Part shown: one piece after another, positions 1 through 5,367 of the stretch
Position numbering within the stretch: position 1 is the first letter of the stretch
How the letters are laid out: each line of letters begins with the position of its first letter
From: an uncultured Clostridium sp.
GTDB taxonomy: Bacteria > Bacillota > Clostridia > Clostridiales > Clostridiaceae
Direction: 5' to 3'
DNA length: 7,478 nucleotides
Assembly (NCBI GenBank): GCA_934777095.1
Contig: CAKVNP010000096.1
Coordinates: 1-7,478, forward strand
Notes under the pieces: generated by a model
Told to the model about the DNA's origin: nothing
Seen by the model: the letters and a program-made list of their open reading frames with translations, nothing else
Databases searched by the model: none
Program-made: the position numbers and the translations under genes

Positions 1-1
1 A

Positions 2-1117
2 CAATATAGCGGAGATCAAAGAACTAGAGAATATCAATCTCCTGAAATGCAGTTACAATTTGCTAAGGATAATTTAAGCTATTATAAAGAAGAGCTTGAA
101 TCAAGTAAAGAAAACGAAACTAGTCCAGAATATATAGAATATATTAAACAATCAATTGAAGATTCAGAGGCTCAGATAAAGAGCTATGAAAATATAATTA
201 AAAATGGCTTAGATGAAGAAGCCTGGAAATTAGAATTAGATGCAGAAATATCATCATTAAACCAAACAATTAAGGATTACGAAGAATATGATGATGTTTG
301 GTCTAAGCAATATCTAGAAGAATCTAAAGAAAGATTAGATATGCTGAATTATCTAAAAGATAATAATATTGAACCTATTTATGGATGGGAATATGAAAGC
401 TATAATTACATGACAGTATTAATGGAAATCTTAGGAATGGCTATCTTACTTTGTGGTATTGCAGTATTTATGAGTGATATAGTTTCAGGTGAATGCACAC
501 CTGCTACTTTAAAATTCTTACTTGTACAGCCTGTAACTAGAGGAAAGGTATTATTATCAAAGTTTATTTCAGTTACTTTAGTAGTACTTGCCATGATTAT
601 GGGTGGAGAGCTACTTGGCTTTACTTTTGTAAATTTAACTAGTAAGATAAGTGGTTCAAGCTATCCTGTTACAATTGGAACACTTTATAATAAAGTTATA
701 AATTCAGAGGGAATATCTGAATTAGTAAAGATTGCAGGTTCAGGACATATGGGAACAAATTTAGAACTATTTATTAAAGCAATGTTATTCCAAGGATTAT
801 TTATCATTACAGCATGTTCAGTAGTATTCTTAATTTCTACTTTAATAAAGAGCAGCATGATTACCATGGCTATTTCAGTAGTAGTTACTGTATTTTTAAC
901 TATATCATGTCAGCTTATTTCATCACTTAGAAATATTGCACATTTAATATTTGTTAATTATGGAAATACTATAAGCGTATTTACTGGAAACGGAGCACTT
1001 TCATTTAATAATGCTGATTTAACAGTGAGAAATGGAATAATTGTAATGATTGTAACAATTATTATTTCTTACACAATTGCTCATTTCAACTTTAAAAACA
1101 AAGACATATTAATATAA
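2..1117 (+). CDS. ABC-2 type transporter permease with coiled-coil extracytoplasmic domain (5' truncated)
   Basis: The reading frame is open to the window edge, so the start and the first membrane helix lie outside. The first ATG (47) has no Shine-Dalgarno site and is internal. The visible protein begins with about 125 residues of charged, heptad-like sequence rich in E, K, Q and Y, a likely coiled coil. A helix near MEILGMAILLCGIAVF follows, then the segment SGECTPATLKFLLVQPVTRG, which is typical of ABC-2 permeases (SGE...TLK.LL..PV.R). Four further hydrophobic segments follow, ending in a charged tail. In this family a soluble insert between TM1 and TM2 faces outside the cell, so the coiled coil is probably extracytoplasmic (inference). 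The protein would work as a dimer with an ATP-binding subunit, whose gene is probably upstream and out of view. Substrate is unknown; lipid, peptide or antimicrobial export are all possible. A strong terminator follows, so this is the last gene of its operon. Confidence 0.85.
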   Translation, partial: QYSGDQRTREYQSPEMQLQFAKDNLSYYKEELESSKENETSPEYIEYIKQSIEDSEAQIKSYENIIKNGLDEEAWKLELDAEISSLNQTIKDYEEYDDVWSKQYLEESKERLDMLNYLKDNNIEPIYGWEYESYNYMTVLMEILGMAILLCGIAVFMSDIVSGECTPATLKFLLVQPVTRGKVLLSKFISVTLVVLAMIMGGELLGFTFVNLTSKISGSSYPVTIGTLYNKVINSEGISELVKIAGSGHMGTNLELFIKAMLFQGLFIITACSVVFLISTLIKSSMITMAISVVVTVFLTISCQLISSLRNIAHLIFVNYGNTISVFTGNGALSFNNADLTVRNGIIVMIVTIIISYTIAHFNFKNKDILI

Positions 1118-1137
1118 TTACTTTTATGATTCTTTTT

Positions 1138-1167
1138 AAACAGTCCATTAAAGTGGACTGTTTTTTT
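1138..1167 (+). terminator. Rho-independent terminator after the ABC permease gene
   Basis: A 10-bp perfect stem (AAACAGTCCA / TGGACTGTTT) with the 6-nt loop TTAAAG is followed by a run of T's that begins within the 3' arm. It starts 20 bp after the permease stop codon and separates that gene from the serine hydrolase. Confidence 0.92.
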
Positions 1168-1224
1168 ATAAGGCAATATGGAATAAATTTACATAATAGT
1201 TTAAAATATATTATATAAGGAAAA

Positions 1225-1232
1225 AGAGGTGA
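1225..1232 (+). promoter_or_regulatory. Shine-Dalgarno site fixing the start of the serine hydrolase
   Basis: The sequence AGAGGTGA lies 5 nt before the ATG at 1238. An in-frame GTG at 1229 sits inside this site and is therefore unlikely to be the start. A possible -35 (TTTACA, 1188-1193) and -10 (TTATAT, 1211-1216) lie upstream with 17-bp spacing, but they would put the transcript start almost on the Shine-Dalgarno site, so that promoter is doubtful. Confidence 0.7.
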
Positions 1233-1237
1233 GGTAT

Positions 1238-2320
1238 ATGAGGATGAACTTTAAAGAAATATGTGATAAATATGCAAAAGATAAAATGTTTAGTGGGACA
1301 TGCTTAATTAAAAAAGGAAATGAAGTTTTATTTGAAGGGGCATACGGCTATGCTAATAGAGCATTTAAGATTCCTAATGTAATTAATACTAGATTTGACA
1401 CTGCATCAATAACAAAAACTTTTACAGCGGTTGCAACAATGCAGTTAGTAGAAAAAGGACTATTATCATTAGAAGATAATATAGTTGAACTTATTGACTT
1501 AAAAGGGACTAAAATACCAGCAGACGTAAAGATAAAACATCTGCTTAGCCATACATCAGGAATTGCCGATGATGCTGATGAAGAGGCGGGGGAAGATTAT
1601 TCAGCTTTATTTATAGATAGTCCTAATTATGCTATAAGAGAATGTAAGGACTTTTTAAAGAACTTTGCTTATAAAGAGCCAAATTTTAAGGCAGGAACTG
1701 CCGTAAGATATAATAATTGTGCTTTTAATCTTTTAGGTCTTGCAATAGAGAAACTTACAGGTACAAGCTATAGAGATTATGTAACTAAACATATATTTGA
1801 AGCGTGTGGAATGAAAAATACAAAATTTTGTGCCATGGACGAAATAAATGAAAATACAGCAGAAGGATATAAGAGTATTTATGATGATAAGTGGAATGTA
1901 ATCGGCCTAAAGAAAAACATCTATTCATATCCACCAATAGGTACTGCAGACAGCGGAGCATATACCACTGTTGATGATTTAGATACATTTATCCAGGCGA
2001 TAAAAAATAATGAATTGTTATCAGAAGAATATTCTAAAGAAATGTTTATGCCACACTGCGAATTTACCAGTGATTCATATTGGCAAAGAGGTGAAAAGAC
2101 TAAAGTTAGAATGGGCTATGCATTTGAATTTATTGAAGTAGATGATGAGTTATTCTGTTTATATAAAGATGGACAGAATGATGGCGTGGCCAATAGATTT
2201 TCTTATTATCCTAAATTAGATCTGACAGTAGCAATTCTTTCAAACCAAGACTGTAACATTTGGGCAATGAACGATGAAATTCAGTCAGAAATTTATGATC
2301 AATTATATTTAAATAAATAA
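1238..2320 (+). CDS. Serine hydrolase, beta-lactamase / class C PBP-like family
   Basis: The predicted protein has 360 residues from the ATG at 1238. It has the beta-lactamase fold of the class C/esterase/D-alanyl carboxypeptidase superfamily (Pfam Beta-lactamase). The nucleophile motif SxxK is seen as S57-I-T-K60 in TASITKTFTAVA. The conserved HLLSHTSGI segment follows at about residues 101-109, and the YxN motif at Y158-N-N. The third active-site element, often KTG or HxG, is probably GQNDG at 312-316, so its basic residue is replaced. There is no signal peptide or membrane anchor, so a cytoplasmic location is expected. This makes a role in cell-wall trimming less likely than an esterase or amidase-like role. 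The gene has its own ribosome site and lies between a terminator and a foldback element, so it is probably monocistronic. Substrate cannot be inferred. The family call is firm; beta-lactam resistance should not be assumed. Confidence 0.9.
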   Translation: MRMNFKEICDKYAKDKMFSGTCLIKKGNEVLFEGAYGYANRAFKIPNVINTRFDTASITKTFTAVATMQLVEKGLLSLEDNIVELIDLKGTKIPADVKIKHLLSHTSGIADDADEEAGEDYSALFIDSPNYAIRECKDFLKNFAYKEPNFKAGTAVRYNNCAFNLLGLAIEKLTGTSYRDYVTKHIFEACGMKNTKFCAMDEINENTAEGYKSIYDDKWNVIGLKKNIYSYPPIGTADSGAYTTVDDLDTFIQAIKNNELLSEEYSKEMFMPHCEFTSDSYWQRGEKTKVRMGYAFEFIEVDDELFCLYKDGQNDGVANRFSYYPKLDLTVAILSNQDCNIWAMNDEIQSEIYDQLYLNK

Positions 2321-2331
2321 CTTGTTATTCT

Positions 2332-2437
2332 AATGATAAATTATGAATGCTGAATGATGAATTAAGAAGTAGATAGAAATCCTCGTCTAGAGGATTTCTT
2401 TCCTAAATTCATCATTCATAGCTCATAATTCATCATT
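2332..2437. repeat. 106-bp foldback (palindromic) element between convergent genes
   Basis: Nearly the whole gap between the serine hydrolase and the HAD gene is one long inverted repeat. Paired segments, from outside in, are 2332-2337/2432-2437, 2339-2346/2423-2430, 2351-2363/2406-2418 and a perfect 10-bp inner hairpin 2375-2384/2390-2399 with a 5-nt loop. Repeated ATGAATGATGAATTA-like words make up the arms. It contains no gene. It could act as a terminator for both converging transcripts, although neither strand has a long T-run after the inner stem. It also resembles a MITE-like dispersed palindromic element (inference). Confidence 0.75.
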
Positions 2438-2450
2438 TTAATTAGAAAAG

Positions 2451-3101
2451 TTATGATAATAACAATTTTTCTAATTCGTTAATGTCATTAACAATAAAGT
2501 CTGCTCCAGCATCAGTAAGTTCTTTTCTATCACCAAATCCATAAAGAACTCCAATAGATTCTATTTTACAAGCTTTAGCCCCTTCAATATCATGAAGCCT
2601 GTCCCCAATCATAATGGTAGAGTCCAAATCAGTAATATTGCTTTCTTTTAAGGCATACCTAATTACATCTCCCTTTGAAGAACGAGAACCATCAAGGGTA
2701 CTGCCAGCTATGTAATCAAAATACTTAGTCAAATCAAAATGATCTAATATTCTTTTAGAAAAGACCTCCGGTTTTGAAGTAGCTAAAATAATCTTTTTCC
2801 CAGCAGATTTTAATGAATCCAAAAGCTTATCTATTCCTTCATAAGGATAATTTTCAAAGATGCCCTTATCAGTAAAATATTCACGATAATAAGTTATTCC
2901 CTTTTCAGCATCCTCTTCAGTAAAGTTATAAAATTCCATAAAAGAATCCTTTAGAGGAGGTCCGATAAACTTACGCAGTTCGTTTAAATCACTAACTTCA
3001 ATACCATACTTCCTAAGTGCATACTGCACAGACTTAGTTATCCCTTCCATAGAATTAGTAACAGTACCATCTAAATCAAATAAAATATACTTCTTATTCA
3101 C
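2451..3101 (-). CDS. HAD-superfamily hydrolase (phosphoglycolate phosphatase / 5'-nucleotidase-like)
   Basis: The protein has 216 residues and starts with GTG, preceded by a perfect AGGAGG (3113-3108) at 6-nt spacing. All four HAD motifs are present. Motif I is FDLDGT, with nucleophile D9 and acid/base D11. Motif II is ATSK (T108/S109). Motif III is K143 in SSKGDV. Motif IV is GDRLHD, with D167 and D171. A helical C1 cap lies between about residues 16 and 85, which places it in subfamily IA. The opening, with an EGITKSVQYAL segment after motif I, resembles the HAD 5'-nucleotidase (HAD_5NT) and Gph/PpaX-like group. It would be a cytoplasmic Mg-dependent phosphatase acting on a small phosphorylated metabolite or nucleotide; the exact substrate is not determinable. 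It lies downstream of the phosphotransferase on the same strand, but 423 bp of repeats intervene. No convincing promoter of its own was found. Confidence 0.9.
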   Translation of the reverse strand: MNKKYILFDLDGTVTNSMEGITKSVQYALRKYGIEVSDLNELRKFIGPPLKDSFMEFYNFTEEDAEKGITYYREYFTDKGIFENYPYEGIDKLLDSLKSAGKKIILATSKPEVFSKRILDHFDLTKYFDYIAGSTLDGSRSSKGDVIRYALKESNITDLDSTIMIGDRLHDIEGAKACKIESIGVLYGFGDRKELTDAGADFIVNDINELEKLLLS

Positions 3102-3129
3102 AAAATTCCTCCTAAAAATTTTATATTAA

Positions 3130-3347
3130 TCTATCTCTGCAAGAAATAGCTACTTAGTTATTTCGAGCTCGTGTCTATCAATCTTTGCTACCAGCAATTA
3201 AAGTCTCATCTGCAAAAAATAGCTGCCAAGCTATTTAGAGCTCCAGTCTATTGGTCTTTGTCATAGCAATTGACGTCTCCACTATAAGAAATATCTGTAA
3301 GGATATTTCGAGTTCTAGTCTATCGTCCTGCCAAAGGTAATGAACTC
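3130..3347. repeat. Three tandem 72-73 bp structured repeats, non-coding
   Basis: Three diverged copies begin near 3130, 3203 and 3275; equivalent hairpins start at 3144, 3217 and 3289. Each copy contains (a) an 8-bp hairpin with a 4-nt loop, AAATAGCT/AGTTATTT, AAATAGCT/AGCTATTT and AAATATCT/GGATATTT; (b) the words GAGCTC or GAGTTC; (c) TCTAT; and (d) a 4-bp hairpin, TTGC/GCAA, TTGT/GCAA and TGCC/GGTA. Changes in one arm are matched by pairing changes, including G-U pairs, in the other, which suggests that structure rather than primary sequence is kept. There is no open frame. Together with the next array it fills the gap 3102-3524. Confidence 0.75.
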
Positions 3348-3348
3348 T

Positions 3349-3466
3349 GCCGTAGGCTTTCCACTTGGCTTAGGCCACCTTTCACTTTTGCATCTGCAAA
3401 TACTTCACTTGACCGAAGGGCACCTTTCACTTTGCGAAGCAATAATTCACTTTTACTTGGTGACAA
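3349..3466. repeat. 20-23 bp tandem array of CACTT words and mini-hairpins
   Basis: The word CACTT recurs at 3362, 3383, 3406, 3428 and 3448, a spacing of 20-23 bp. Between the copies sit tiny hairpins with differing but paired arms: GCC/GGC (3349-3357), TGGC/GCCA (3366-3377), TTTGC/GCAAA (3387-3400), TGaCC/GGgCA (3410-3422), TTGC/GCAA (3432-3442) and TTG/CAA (3457-3466). The stretch is more GC-rich than its surroundings (29 of 60 bases are G or C in 3361-3420). It continues directly from the 72-bp repeats, whose second hairpin has the same form. No gene is seen. Confidence 0.7.
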
Positions 3467-3476
3467 TTTACACGTT

Positions 3477-3522
3477 AAAAATTAATTATTACGTACTAAA
3501 AGTGAAAATGTAAAATAATTAA
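3477..3522 (-). terminator. Possible weak terminator after the phosphotransferase gene
   Basis: On the minus strand a perfect 9-bp inverted repeat (TTAATTATT / AATAATTAA, 3522-3514 and 3490-3482) with a 23-nt loop is followed by five T's, just after the stop codon. The stem has no G-C pairs and the loop is long, so termination efficiency is doubtful and readthrough into the repeat array is possible. Confidence 0.3.
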
Positions 3523-3524
3523 CC

Positions 3525-4508
3525 TCAATAAAGCTCACCAAGTAAATTAAGCTGCTGTTTTAGCATCACTTTCCCATATTCATATTGAGTATCATCTGGA
3601 TATTTTCGATAACTGCATTCTATAGTCATAATTAAATATAAATAAATATTATAAAGAATTCTCTTTCTAACTTCGTTAGCTGTAAAATGGCATATGCCAT
3701 AACCATCTAGAAAAGATTTAGGAACTTTATTATCCGGAATTTCATTAAAGTAATACTCCATTAGGGGATCGCCCCATAAAGCACGTTCAAAATCAATAAT
3801 GCCTGAAATTTTACTATCTTCGATAAAAATATTTCCGTCCCAAAGATCCCAATGTACTAGATGTGGTTTTGTTATATCATTTAAACAATATAAGTTATTT
3901 TTAACTATCTCATAAATTCCTTCATAGCTTATTCCAATATTTACATTATTTGTTTTACCATCTGAAAGCAATGAATTAAACATTTTCATAAAAGCTTCCG
4001 GCCAAGTTTTCCCTTGAAGCTCTTTTCTGCCAGGATAGCCATAATAAGTTCCAGTTAAAGAGTTTATTTCTTTATGAAAAACACCAAGCTCAAAAAGAAT
4101 CTTATTTTTTTCATCATCTAAAAGTGTATCCTGTAGTGATAAGAGTGTACATCCAGGGATTTTTTCCATAAAAAAATAATCACTGCTGCAGATTGCTTTG
4201 CTGGTATCATAAAAATAAATTTTAGGAACTGGCACTGTGGTATTATTTTTTACTAGTTTTAAAGCAGTTACTTCCGTATTCATAATATTTCCTTCATAAA
4301 ATAATACTTTAGACTTAGGCTTAGGAGAAACTTTTAAAATAACTTCTAAATCATTTTCAAGTATTATATTATAAGCGGAATTATAGCAGCCTTCAGTAAG
4401 CTCATTTACAGAATCAGCTTTTAATGATATTTCTAAATTATTAAATGCTTTACAGACCATTTTTTTTATGACATCTATTTCTTGAGAATTCTTCGTTAAA
4501 CTATCCAA
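3525..4508 (-). CDS. Aminoglycoside/choline-type phosphotransferase family protein
   Basis: The protein has 327 residues from a TTG start at 4508 (332 if the upstream ATG at 4523 is used). TTG is preferred because GGAGG lies 8 nt before it, while the ATG overlaps that site and has none of its own. It has the APH kinase fold (Pfam APH). Numbered from the TTG, an N-lobe beta-strand VILKVSP carries the ATP-site lysine K59, with a likely partner glutamate E79. FFMEKIPG is the hinge. The Brenner-type catalytic loop HWDLWDGN contains D221 and N226, and IDFERA carries the metal-binding D239. The family phosphorylates small hydroxyl compounds using ATP or GTP. The sequence does not match a named resistance enzyme that I recognise, so aminoglycoside resistance should not be assumed; sugars, choline or homoserine-like compounds are alternatives. 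It has its own promoter and is probably monocistronic or weakly joined to the HAD gene. It acts in the cytoplasm. Confidence 0.88.
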   Translation of the reverse strand: MDSLTKNSQEIDVIKKMVCKAFNNLEISLKADSVNELTEGCYNSAYNIILENDLEVILKVSPKPKSKVLFYEGNIMNTEVTALKLVKNNTTVPVPKIYFYDTSKAICSSDYFFMEKIPGCTLLSLQDTLLDDEKNKILFELGVFHKEINSLTGTYYGYPGRKELQGKTWPEAFMKMFNSLLSDGKTNNVNIGISYEGIYEIVKNNLYCLNDITKPHLVHWDLWDGNIFIEDSKISGIIDFERALWGDPLMEYYFNEIPDNKVPKSFLDGYGICHFTANEVRKRILYNIYLYLIMTIECSYRKYPDDTQYEYGKVMLKQQLNLLGELY

Positions 4509-4516
4509 AACAGTTA

Positions 4517-4521
4517 CCTCC
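4517..4521 (-). promoter_or_regulatory. Shine-Dalgarno site that selects a TTG start for the phosphotransferase
   Basis: On the minus strand GGAGG reads 4521-4517, 8 nt before TTG at 4508-4506. It overlaps the ATG at 4523, which would lie only about 11 nt from the predicted transcript start and has no ribosome site. Both facts favour the TTG. Confidence 0.7.
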
Positions 4522-4540
4522 ATAAAATACTTATAAGTAA

Positions 4541-4568
4541 ATTATACCAATTTGTGAGATTAAAACAA
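4541..4568 (-). promoter_or_regulatory. Sigma-A-type promoter of the phosphotransferase gene
   Basis: On the minus strand a perfect -10 TATAAT (4546-4541) is preceded, at 16 bp, by a weak -35 TTGTTT (4568-4563). The predicted transcript start is near 4534, giving a short leader with the Shine-Dalgarno site inside it. Confidence 0.6.
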
Positions 4569-4593
4569 CGGAGAAAAGGTGAGAAATTAAATT

Positions 4594-4629
4594 AAAATAA
4601 AAGTAGCAGATATATCAATATCTGCTACT
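4594..4629 (-). terminator. Rho-independent terminator after the BFD-like gene
   Basis: A perfect 12-bp stem (4629-4618 / 4613-4602; GTAGCAGATAT core) with a 4-nt loop is followed on the minus strand by TTTATTTTAA. It begins 7 nt after the stop codon of the [2Fe-2S] protein gene and lies upstream of the phosphotransferase promoter, so the two genes are separate transcripts. Confidence 0.9.
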
Positions 4630-4635
4630 AAAGTA

Positions 4636-4956
4636 TTATCTTTTTAAATCAATTACATTTTGCACTAATGCCTTACATCTTCCGCAAGCTGTACCAGCAC
4701 CAGTTATTTCACGAACTTTTTCAACAGTATCAGCACCGTTATTTACTGCATCAACTACTGATTGAAGTGAAGTGCTTTTGCATCCACATACAGATGATAA
4801 TATTTTTTCTATTTCTGAAGCACATCTACCACAGCCAGTAGCAGCCCCTGTCATTTCTTTTATTTCGTCTAGAGTACGAGCTCCAGCAATCATAGCTTTT
4901 CTTATTGTGATATAGTCAACATTTTTACAGTGACAGATAATTCTATTTCCAGCCAT
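4636..4956 (-). CDS. (2Fe-2S)-binding protein with two tandem BFD-like domains
   Basis: The protein has 106 residues and an ATG start preceded by AAGGAGG (4970-4964) at 7 nt. The sequence is an internal duplication of a roughly 50-residue unit matching the bacterioferritin-associated ferredoxin-like domain (Pfam Fer2_BFD). Unit 1 has C8-x-C10 and C42-x-x-C45. Unit 2 has C57-x-C59 and C91-x-x-C94. In both, a helix-turn-helix segment ends in a TGA-x-T-x-CGRC motif. Each unit should bind one [2Fe-2S] cluster, so two clusters per chain are expected. Canonical Bfd has a single domain and releases iron from bacterioferritin. Related domains also occur in NirB, NifU and CopZ-type proteins, so the partner here is uncertain; electron transfer or iron mobilisation in the cytoplasm is likely. 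It has a strong promoter with a Fur-box-like sequence upstream and is transcribed away from a metal-exporter gene. Confidence 0.9.
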   Translation of the reverse strand: MAGNRIICHCKNVDYITIRKAMIAGARTLDEIKEMTGAATGCGRCASEIEKILSSVCGCKSTSLQSVVDAVNNGADTVEKVREITGAGTACGRCKALVQNVIDLKR

Positions 4957-4983
4957 AATTCTTCCTCCTTAGTTTTTTATTTT

Positions 4984-5012
4984 ATTATAAAGTTCTAATA
5001 AAAATTACTCAA
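4984..5012 (-). promoter_or_regulatory. Promoter of the tandem-BFD gene
   Basis: On the minus strand, -35 TTGAGT (5012-5007) and a perfect -10 TATAAT (4989-4984) are separated by 17 bp, about 28 nt upstream of the start codon. A second TATAAT lies at 5033-5028 with a poor -35 (TGGCAA, 5056-5051) and could be an additional promoter. Confidence 0.7.
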
Positions 5013-5015
5013 CAA

Positions 5016-5052
5016 TAATAATTATTAATTATAGCAAATAATAATCATTTTT
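5016..5052. promoter_or_regulatory. Possible Fur-box-like operator upstream of the BFD gene
   Basis: Positions 5034-5052 agree with the classical 19-bp Fur consensus (GATAATGATAATCATTATC) at 14 of 19 positions, including an unbroken nine-base ATAATCATT core. They lie within a 21-bp imperfect palindrome (GCAAA...TTTGC). A perfect 12-bp palindrome TAATAATTATTA lies beside it at 5016-5027. Both sit just upstream of the -35, and the first would lie inside the spacer of the alternative promoter. The region is very AT-rich, so chance similarity is a real risk. Confidence 0.35.
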
Positions 5053-5101
5053 GCCATTTGTAAATAAAATATTAATTAATAATTTATATAAGATAAAGCT
5101 A

Positions 5102-5130
5102 TTTACAGATAGTGGAATGGATAGTATAAT
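5102..5130 (+). promoter_or_regulatory. Promoter of the riboswitch-controlled metal exporter gene
   Basis: -35 TTTACA (5102-5107, 5 of 6 consensus) and a perfect -10 TATAAT (5125-5130) are separated by 17 bp. Transcription should begin near 5137, about 30 nt before the aptamer, giving a leader of about 240 nt. Confidence 0.8.
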
Positions 5131-5165
5131 AAATACAATCTCTTTGCACTGCATATAAATCTACA

Positions 5166-5254
5166 GTACAAACTGAACAGGCAGTACTAAATGCTTTTAG
5201 TGCGTAGCCGGGCTAAATTAGCAGCAGATAATTACATCTGTGGGACAGTAGTAT
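5166..5254 (+). promoter_or_regulatory. NiCo (czcD) riboswitch aptamer
   Basis: The sequence contains the hallmark blocks of the NiCo class in the right order: ACTGAACAGGCA (5172-5183), AGCCGGGCT (5206-5214), and CAGAT...ATCTGTGGGACAGT (5225-5249). They fold as a four-way junction. P1 is 5172-5175/5246-5249, extended by 5166-5169/5251-5254. P2 is 5184-5191/5196-5203 with loop TGCT. P3 is around 5212-5214/5220-5222. P4 is 5225-5229/5236-5240. The class was described as binding Ni2+ and Co2+ cooperatively, and later work reported a response to Fe2+. It sits between a good promoter and a CDF metal exporter gene, its usual context. Metal binding is expected to turn the gene on by blocking the overlapping terminator. 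Confidence 0.93.
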
Positions 5255-5273
5255 GTTCCATAGGTGTTTTTTT
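5234..5273 (+). terminator. Riboswitch-controlled intrinsic terminator
   Basis: The 5' arm ACATCTGTGGGAC (5234-5246) pairs along all 13 positions, with three G-U pairs, to GTTCCATAGGTGT (5255-5267) across an 8-nt loop, followed by a run of seven T's (5267-5273). The 5' arm is also the 3' side of aptamer P4, the conserved GGGAC and part of P1, so the aptamer and terminator cannot form together. This gives an ON switch: no metal, termination; metal bound, readthrough into the exporter gene. Confidence 0.92.
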
Positions 5274-5281
5274 ATTTAGAT

Positions 5282-5362
5282 AAAATTTAGATACCTAATT
5301 AAAGGAACATGTTTTACAGACGTTTAGTTTACTATGAAGTGCCATAGAGCTATCTAAATTTT
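5282..5362 (+). repeat. Long-range 12-bp inverted repeat in the leader, abutting the ribosome site
   Basis: AAAATTTAGATA (5282-5293) and TATCTAAATTTT (5351-5362) are perfect inverted copies. They enclose 57 nt that contain a small hairpin CTATG/CATAG (5332-5336/5343-5347). The 3' arm ends directly at the Shine-Dalgarno GGAGG (5363-5367). In readthrough mRNA this would form a closing stem that presents, or partly hides, the ribosome site. Confidence 0.55.
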
Positions 5363-5367
5363 GGAGG
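5363..5367 (+). promoter_or_regulatory. Shine-Dalgarno site fixing the start of the metal exporter
   Basis: GGAGG lies 8 nt before ATG 5376. An in-frame TTG at 5361 overlaps this site and is not a plausible start. Confidence 0.8.

Noticed and set aside
47..49. ATG as the start of the ABC permease
   Set aside because: The frame is open to position 2, there is no Shine-Dalgarno site, and starting here would remove the first membrane helix expected of the family.
406..867. Minus-strand ORFs of about 60 residues inside the permease gene
   Set aside because: No ribosome sites, and their sequences are shadow translations of a well-supported membrane protein.
1785..1988. Minus-strand ORF of 67 residues inside the serine hydrolase
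   Set aside because: Antisense to a conserved coding region, with no ribosome site or recognisable family.
3130..3466. CRISPR array
   Set aside because: Repeats are diverged and contiguous, there are no unique spacers of constant length, and no cas genes are present.
3464..3514. Inverted pair TTTACA / TGTAAA and TTCACTTTTA / TAAAAGTGAA as an attachment site or operator
   Set aside because: Short inverted words in AT-rich DNA with no integrase or regulator nearby; treated as part of the repeat array instead.
3525..4508. Aminoglycoside resistance gene
   Set aside because: Only the broad APH kinase fold is supported; nothing in the sequence or neighbours points to antibiotic resistance.
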